Part shown: positions 56,203 through 64,000 of the stretch, one piece after another
How the letters are laid out: every line of letters begins with the position of its first letter
How positions within the stretch are numbered: the first letter of the stretch is position 1
Source of the DNA: Charina bottae
Lineage: Eukaryota; Chordata; Lepidosauria; Squamata; Charinaidae
Reading direction: 5' to 3'
NCBI GenBank assembly: GCA_023362775.1
Contig: JALMGJ010000004.1
Span: forward strand, 51,480,298-51,544,297
Length of the DNA: 64,000 nucleotides
Position numbers and translations under genes: made by a program
The notes under the pieces: model-generated
What the model was told of the DNA's origin: nothing
Database searches by the model: none
The model's input: the letters and a program-made list of their open reading frames with translations, nothing else

Positions 56203-57683
56203 GCTGCCCCTTCGAAAGGGCAGGCTCCGGGGACCCCGAAAATGCCCTCAGTTTAGGCAGGGAGGCTGCGCGCAAGCTGCCTCAGCTGTTCTGCGGGGAG
56301 AATTTCCACCCCAGGGCAGCGTGTGCATGTGGGGAGGGGAGGTTTCTGCCTCCCTGCCGGAACCAAGGGCATTTTCGGGGTCCCCAGAGCCTGCCCTTTC
56401 GAAGGGGCAGCGGCAGCAGCAGCAGCAGCAGTGCTGCCCCTTCAAAAGGGCAGGCTCCGGGGACCCCGAAAATGCCCTCAGTTTAGGCAGGGAGGCTGCG
56501 CGTAAGCTGCCTCAGCTGTTCTGCGGGGAGAATTTCCACCCCAGGGCAGCGTGTGCATGTGGAATGGGGAGGTTTCTGCCTCCCTGCCGGAACCGATGGC
56601 ATTTTCGGGGTCCCCGGAGCCTGCCCTTTCGAAGGGGCAGCGGCAGCAGCAGCTGCAGTGCTGCCCCTTCGAAAGGGCAGGTTCCAGGGACCCCGAAAAT
56701 GCCCTCAGTTTAGGCAGGGAGGCTGCGCGCAAGCTGCCTCAGCTGTTCTGCGGGGAGAATTTCCACCCCAGGGCAGCGTGTGCATGTGGGGAGGGGAGGT
56801 TTCTGCCTCCCTGCCGGAACCGAGGGCATTTTCGGGGTCCCCGGAGCCTGCCCTTTTGAAGGGGCAGCGGCAGCAGCAGCAGCAGTGCTGCCCCTTCGAA
56901 AGGGCAGGCTCCGGGGACCCCGAAAATGCCCTCAGTTTAGGCAGGGAGGCTGCGTGCAAGCTGCCTCAGCTGTTCTGCGGGGAGAATTTCCACCCCAGGG
57001 CAGTGTGTGCATGTGGGGAGGGGAGGTTTCTGCCTCCCTGCCGGAACCGATGGCATTTTCGGGGTCCCCGGAGCCTGCCCTTTCGAAGGGGCAGCGGCAG
57101 CAGCAGCTGCAGTGCTGCCCCTTCGAAAGGGCAGGCTCCGGGGACCCCGAAAATGCCCTCAGTTTAGGCAGGGAGGCTGCGCGCAAGCTGCCTCAGCTGT
57201 TCTGCGGGGAGAATTTCCACCCCAGGGCAGCGTGTGCATGTGGGGAGGGGAGGTTTCTGCCTCCCTGCCGGAACCGAGGGCATTTTCGGGGTCCCCGGAG
57301 CCTACCCTTTCGAAGGGGAAGCAGCAGCAGCAGCTGCAGTGCTGCCCCTTTGAAAGGGCAGGCTCCGGGGACCCCGAAAATGCCCTCAGTTTAGGCAGGG
57401 AGGCTGCGTGCAAGCTGCCTCAGCTGTTCTGCGGGGAGAATTTCCACACCAGGGCAGCGTGTGCATGTGGGGAGGGGAGGTTTCTGCCTCCCTGCCGGGG
57501 GACCCCGAAAATGTCCTCGGTTCCGGCAGGGAGGCAGAAACCTCCCCTCCCCACATGCACACGCTGCCCTGGGGTGGAAATTCTCCCCGCAGAACAGCTG
57601 AGGCAGCTTGCGCGCAGCCTCCCTGCCTAAACTGAGGGCATTTTCGGGGTCCCCGGAGCCTGCCCTTTCGAAGGGGCAGCAGC
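56203..57683. repeat. 227-bp tandem array, each unit bounded by inverted repeats
   Basis: Units start with GCTGCCCC at 56203, 56433, 56660, 56887, 57114 and 57341. Spacing is 230 and then 227 four times; the last unit is cut near 57500. Each starts with about 44 bp running through GGCTCCGGGGACCCCGAAAA and ends with its reverse complement plus a CAG-rich spacer. After the break at about 57500 an inverted partial unit runs to about 57683. Confidence 0.95.
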
Positions 57684-57829
57684 AGCAGCAGCGCTGCCCC
57701 TTCGAAAGGGCAGGCTCCGGGGACCCCGAAAATGCCCTCGGTTCCGGCAGGGAGGCAAAAATCGCGCGTGCAGGCTGCCGGGCTTCCCGACGCACAGCTG
57801 ATTGGCGCGGAGAATTTCCACTCCCTTCA

Positions 57830-57872
57830 GCGCTTCCGGCTTGTCACGCGACACACAGTTTGGAAAGCCCTG
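57830..57872. mobile_element. Captured right end of a CAGRGCTTTCC-family hAT MITE
   Basis: 'cgcttccggcttgtcacg' and then CGACACACAGTTTGGAAAGCCCTG match the right end of the 13679 and 40582 families, inside a different hAT element. No matching left end or 8-bp duplication is present around it. Confidence 0.85.
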
Positions 57873-58074
57873 CCCGTCGTCAAGATGGCTGCCGGAGACG
57901 GCTGCCAGGTTGCCAGGGGTATGCCCACAGCAACGCACACCATGCCCGCTGCCGCGCCTGCCCCGCCACACTTGCTGCCACGCCCGCCACGCCTGCCTGC
58001 GGAAGAGCCACACTCAAGGGGCCAAAGAGCCGCATTTGGCTCGCGAGCCGCCATTTCCGACCCTTGACCTAGTG

Positions 58075-59784
58075 AGTTTCTCTAGCTGAGAGTAGAGTTG
58101 AATGTACAGTAAGTCTTCCAGTGCCATTCCATTGCCGTAACCAACACTTTATGGGGACCAATGTGTAGTACATCTAGAGAATACTAGTGTGGGTAAATTT
58201 GAATGTCAGTAGTAAGAATTAACTGCAGAACCAAGCATAGGATCAGAAGGTATATGATCCTGGGTCTTGTCAATATCTAGCTTATTTATTGCTTGCTTAG
58301 CAGACCAGAATTCCAGATATTGCCTAAATTTATGTTATATTTTAACAGTTTCAATTTGAAATGTTACATATTTGCAATAGGATACTGAGGTGGTAACTTT
58401 TACATATTAATTTTGCTTACTGTATTTTACTGCTTTTATTTATCTCTGTTTCTGTAATCCACCCAGAAATTTTATTGACAATATATAGACAAACAATAAA
58501 ATGTACTGAGTTTCTTGGTGAAAATGCAGAAAAATGCAGAATTCATGTACCTAAAATTTTAGAAATAAATCTCATATTAAACTATTTGAACGTAAAGAGT
58601 GTAGTTCATTTACTTAAAAAATCCCTTAAATATATTGATTGACCTCTGTTTTTCTTTGTATCAAGTATGTTTTTCCTTACAAGTTCAAAGATTGTAAAAT
58701 ATACTTATTTGACTGCTGGCTGCCATTTTATCACTGTACAGCTTAATCTTTAGTTAGTGCAGTAAACAGACAATAAATGGATTCCTCAAGTACTTTATTT
58801 TATCATCCTGATTGTAATCATTTGCCAGGAAGTTTTTAGTTGACTTTGAAAAGAATATCAATATTATTTAAACAGTAAGAATATATTTTTATCATTAAAA
58901 CTGTAGTTTTCAGCATACTTAGTAGGATATAAAATTGATTAAATTTGGTGACAATTACTTTTGAGTAAATATGCATATACAGTTGCAAATCCACTAAGAC
59001 ACATATTTATTTCATTGGAATTGGTGCAAAAGAAATTCATAATGGATTGTACTCAAAATTCTATAGGTTTTTAAAAAGATTAACCAGTGTCTGTGAGAGG
59101 GATAATAGTTTAGATACAGTGGACACGTATTCTGTCCTTTTGAATTAAGTTTTGCAACATTCAGTATAGGTATATATGTATGAATGTGGGTGTATAATTT
59201 TACCATCAGTAGTTTTAATTATATCATATTACATTTCACTGATAATTGATAAACTTTCTTCAGCTAAATTATCTCTTGGTTCCCAAACCTTAAGGATTAC
59301 AGGGCAGTTATATAAAAAGAGAGGCACAATATATGGACAGTATACAAAGTTGCCTCATTCTTTTTACAAGTATCCCAGGGTCTATTTTCAGGGTTATTTA
59401 AGGAATTCAGGGGCCCAGTGAAGTTTCCAGAAGTTTGGAAACTCTCCCCTCAAGACTAGAATGCAAACTGAGATATTAAAACTACAGTACGTATTAGAAT
59501 GGAAGACCCACAGGATCTGAACTAAAAATTAAAGTTGTTTCTTTAAAGACTATATTGGATATAAAAGTCACCATGCTGTAAAATCCTACTTAAGAGAATG
59601 CTCTGTTTGGACCAATGTACCTGTTAGCTAACACAGAGTCATGTTAGCCTATGGGTGGACAGGTGCCCTGAAAATCCCCTCAGCATGATTTACTGAATAG
59701 CTGTATTATTGAATGGATAGACCAGGTTGCTCAAAATCCCCATCACCTCAATATGCTGATCAGTTCATTGGTGTCTACAGGGGG
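58075..59784. other. Intron, nothing recognised
   Basis: AT-rich DNA without clear elements apart from short simple tracts. Confidence 0.4.
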
Positions 59785-59975
59785 AGGTAAAAGATTAAAG
59801 GAGTTTGCACTTCTAGGGGCAGGCCAAGAATATGCTGGCTCGACACCATCAAAACAGACACCAAGATGAACATCCAGTAGTTGAAAGAAGCCGTGCTTGA
59901 TAGGGCAGCATGGAGAGCTCTCGTCCATAAAGTCACCAAGAGTCGGACACGACTGAACAGTTAAAGACAGACAGA
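59785..59975 (+). pseudogene. RTE-clade LINE 3' fragment
   Basis: With frame corrections, the + strand encodes 'GRPRICWLDTIKTDTKMNIQ'-like text, then AVLDRAAWRALVHKVTKSRT. This is the C-terminus of BovB-like RTE proteins ('RPR.RW.D', 'W..LVH.VTKSR.RL'), ending near 'gagtcggacacgactgaac'. It is older than the BovB at 34561. Confidence 0.75.
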
Positions 59976-63814
<3,839 letters not shown>

Positions 63815-63890
63815 ATTGATTATGTGCCATCAAGTCAATGTCGACTCTTAGTAACCACATCCTCTTGGTGACTACATCCTTAGCAACCAC
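63815..63890 (-). repeat. RTE LINE 3' end fragment
   Basis: 'ttgattatgtgccatcaagt' followed by 'gactcttagtaaccac' matches the 3' end region of the old RTE at about 30890-30960, in the same orientation. Confidence 0.65.
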
Positions 63891-64000
63891 ATATATTGTC
63901 ATCACTGAGGAGACAATATAAAATGATCCTTGTAAGAGTGCCAAATTCACAGTGACAATGTTTTTCTGAGTGTTGTGACAAAGAAGCTTATGTCAGCTAC

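Larger units (their letters stand above)
55926..58066. mobile_element. 2.1-kb non-autonomous hAT composite, GTCGGCAAAC family
   Basis: The left terminus is CAGGGGTCGGCAAACTTT and the right is CCGACCCTTG, with a perfect 8-bp duplication ACCTAGTG (55918-55925 and 58067-58074). Inside are three 38-bp CCAAT/GC-box units, a 227-bp tandem array, an inverted partial unit, a captured end of another hAT family, and a right arm shared with the short form at 17428-17940. No transposase is encoded. It is the most GC-rich part of the window. The many open frames of 80-208 codons on both strands are produced by the repeats. Confidence 0.95.

Noticed and set aside
56203..57683. A regularly spaced array that might suggest a CRISPR or satellite locus
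   Set aside because: Units are 227 bp with no short repeat/spacer alternation, and the array lies within a hAT element with a target duplication in a vertebrate intron.
56087..57795. Many open frames of 80-208 codons on both strands
   Set aside because: They repeat every 227 bp, exist on both strands in parallel, and follow the inverted-repeat tandem units of a transposon. They encode low-complexity Gly/Ala/Pro/Arg text with no domain.

Overview
This is nuclear DNA from a vertebrate, very probably a squamate reptile (lizard or snake). The host-gene content is three exons of one gene on the + strand, FRMPD4 (Preso), at 38213-38329, 61233-61393 and 62105-62207. They join in frame across canonical GT/AG introns and encode a short N-terminal segment, a WW domain and most of a PDZ domain. 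The start codon, the first exon and everything after the PDZ domain lie outside the window or were not found. Positions 1-38212 are most simply the large upstream intron, 38330-61232 is a 22.9 kb intron, 61394-62104 is a 711 bp intron, and 62208-64000 begins the next intron.

Everything else I can name is transposable-element sequence in AT-rich intron DNA. The squamate assignment rests on BovB LINEs (one 5'-truncated copy with an open 456-codon reverse-transcriptase frame at 34561-35938), two Sauria SINEs, three copies of a tRNA-derived squamate SINE, and squamate-type L1, CR1 and RTE fragments. Also present are a Penelope-like fragment carrying a hammerhead-ribozyme-like motif (54291-54326), four related LTR ends, and many small non-autonomous hAT-type DNA transposons, several with perfect 8-bp target duplications.

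Layout: 1-7650 has LTR, CR1 and hAT fragments plus a foldback element. 7666-10425 is an L1-like element with a nested CR1. 10591-20862 holds a BovB end, old LINE pieces and six hAT-type elements. 21469-29255 holds LTR ends and a tandem repeat interrupted by a SINE. 30880-36000 is an old RTE, a nested SINE/hAT pair and the young BovB. 38213-38329 is the WW exon, followed by a Sauria SINE. 40582-54715 has further hAT, LINE, SINE and Penelope fragments. 55926-58066 is a GC-rich 2.1 kb hAT element with an internal 227-bp tandem array. 61233-62207 holds the PDZ exons.

I see no bacterial, phage or CRISPR features and no multi-gene system. The most unusual material is the hAT set: two families with different termini but the same nnnTAnnn target preference, 38-bp CCAAT/GC-box arrays, and one large composite that has captured an end of the other family.
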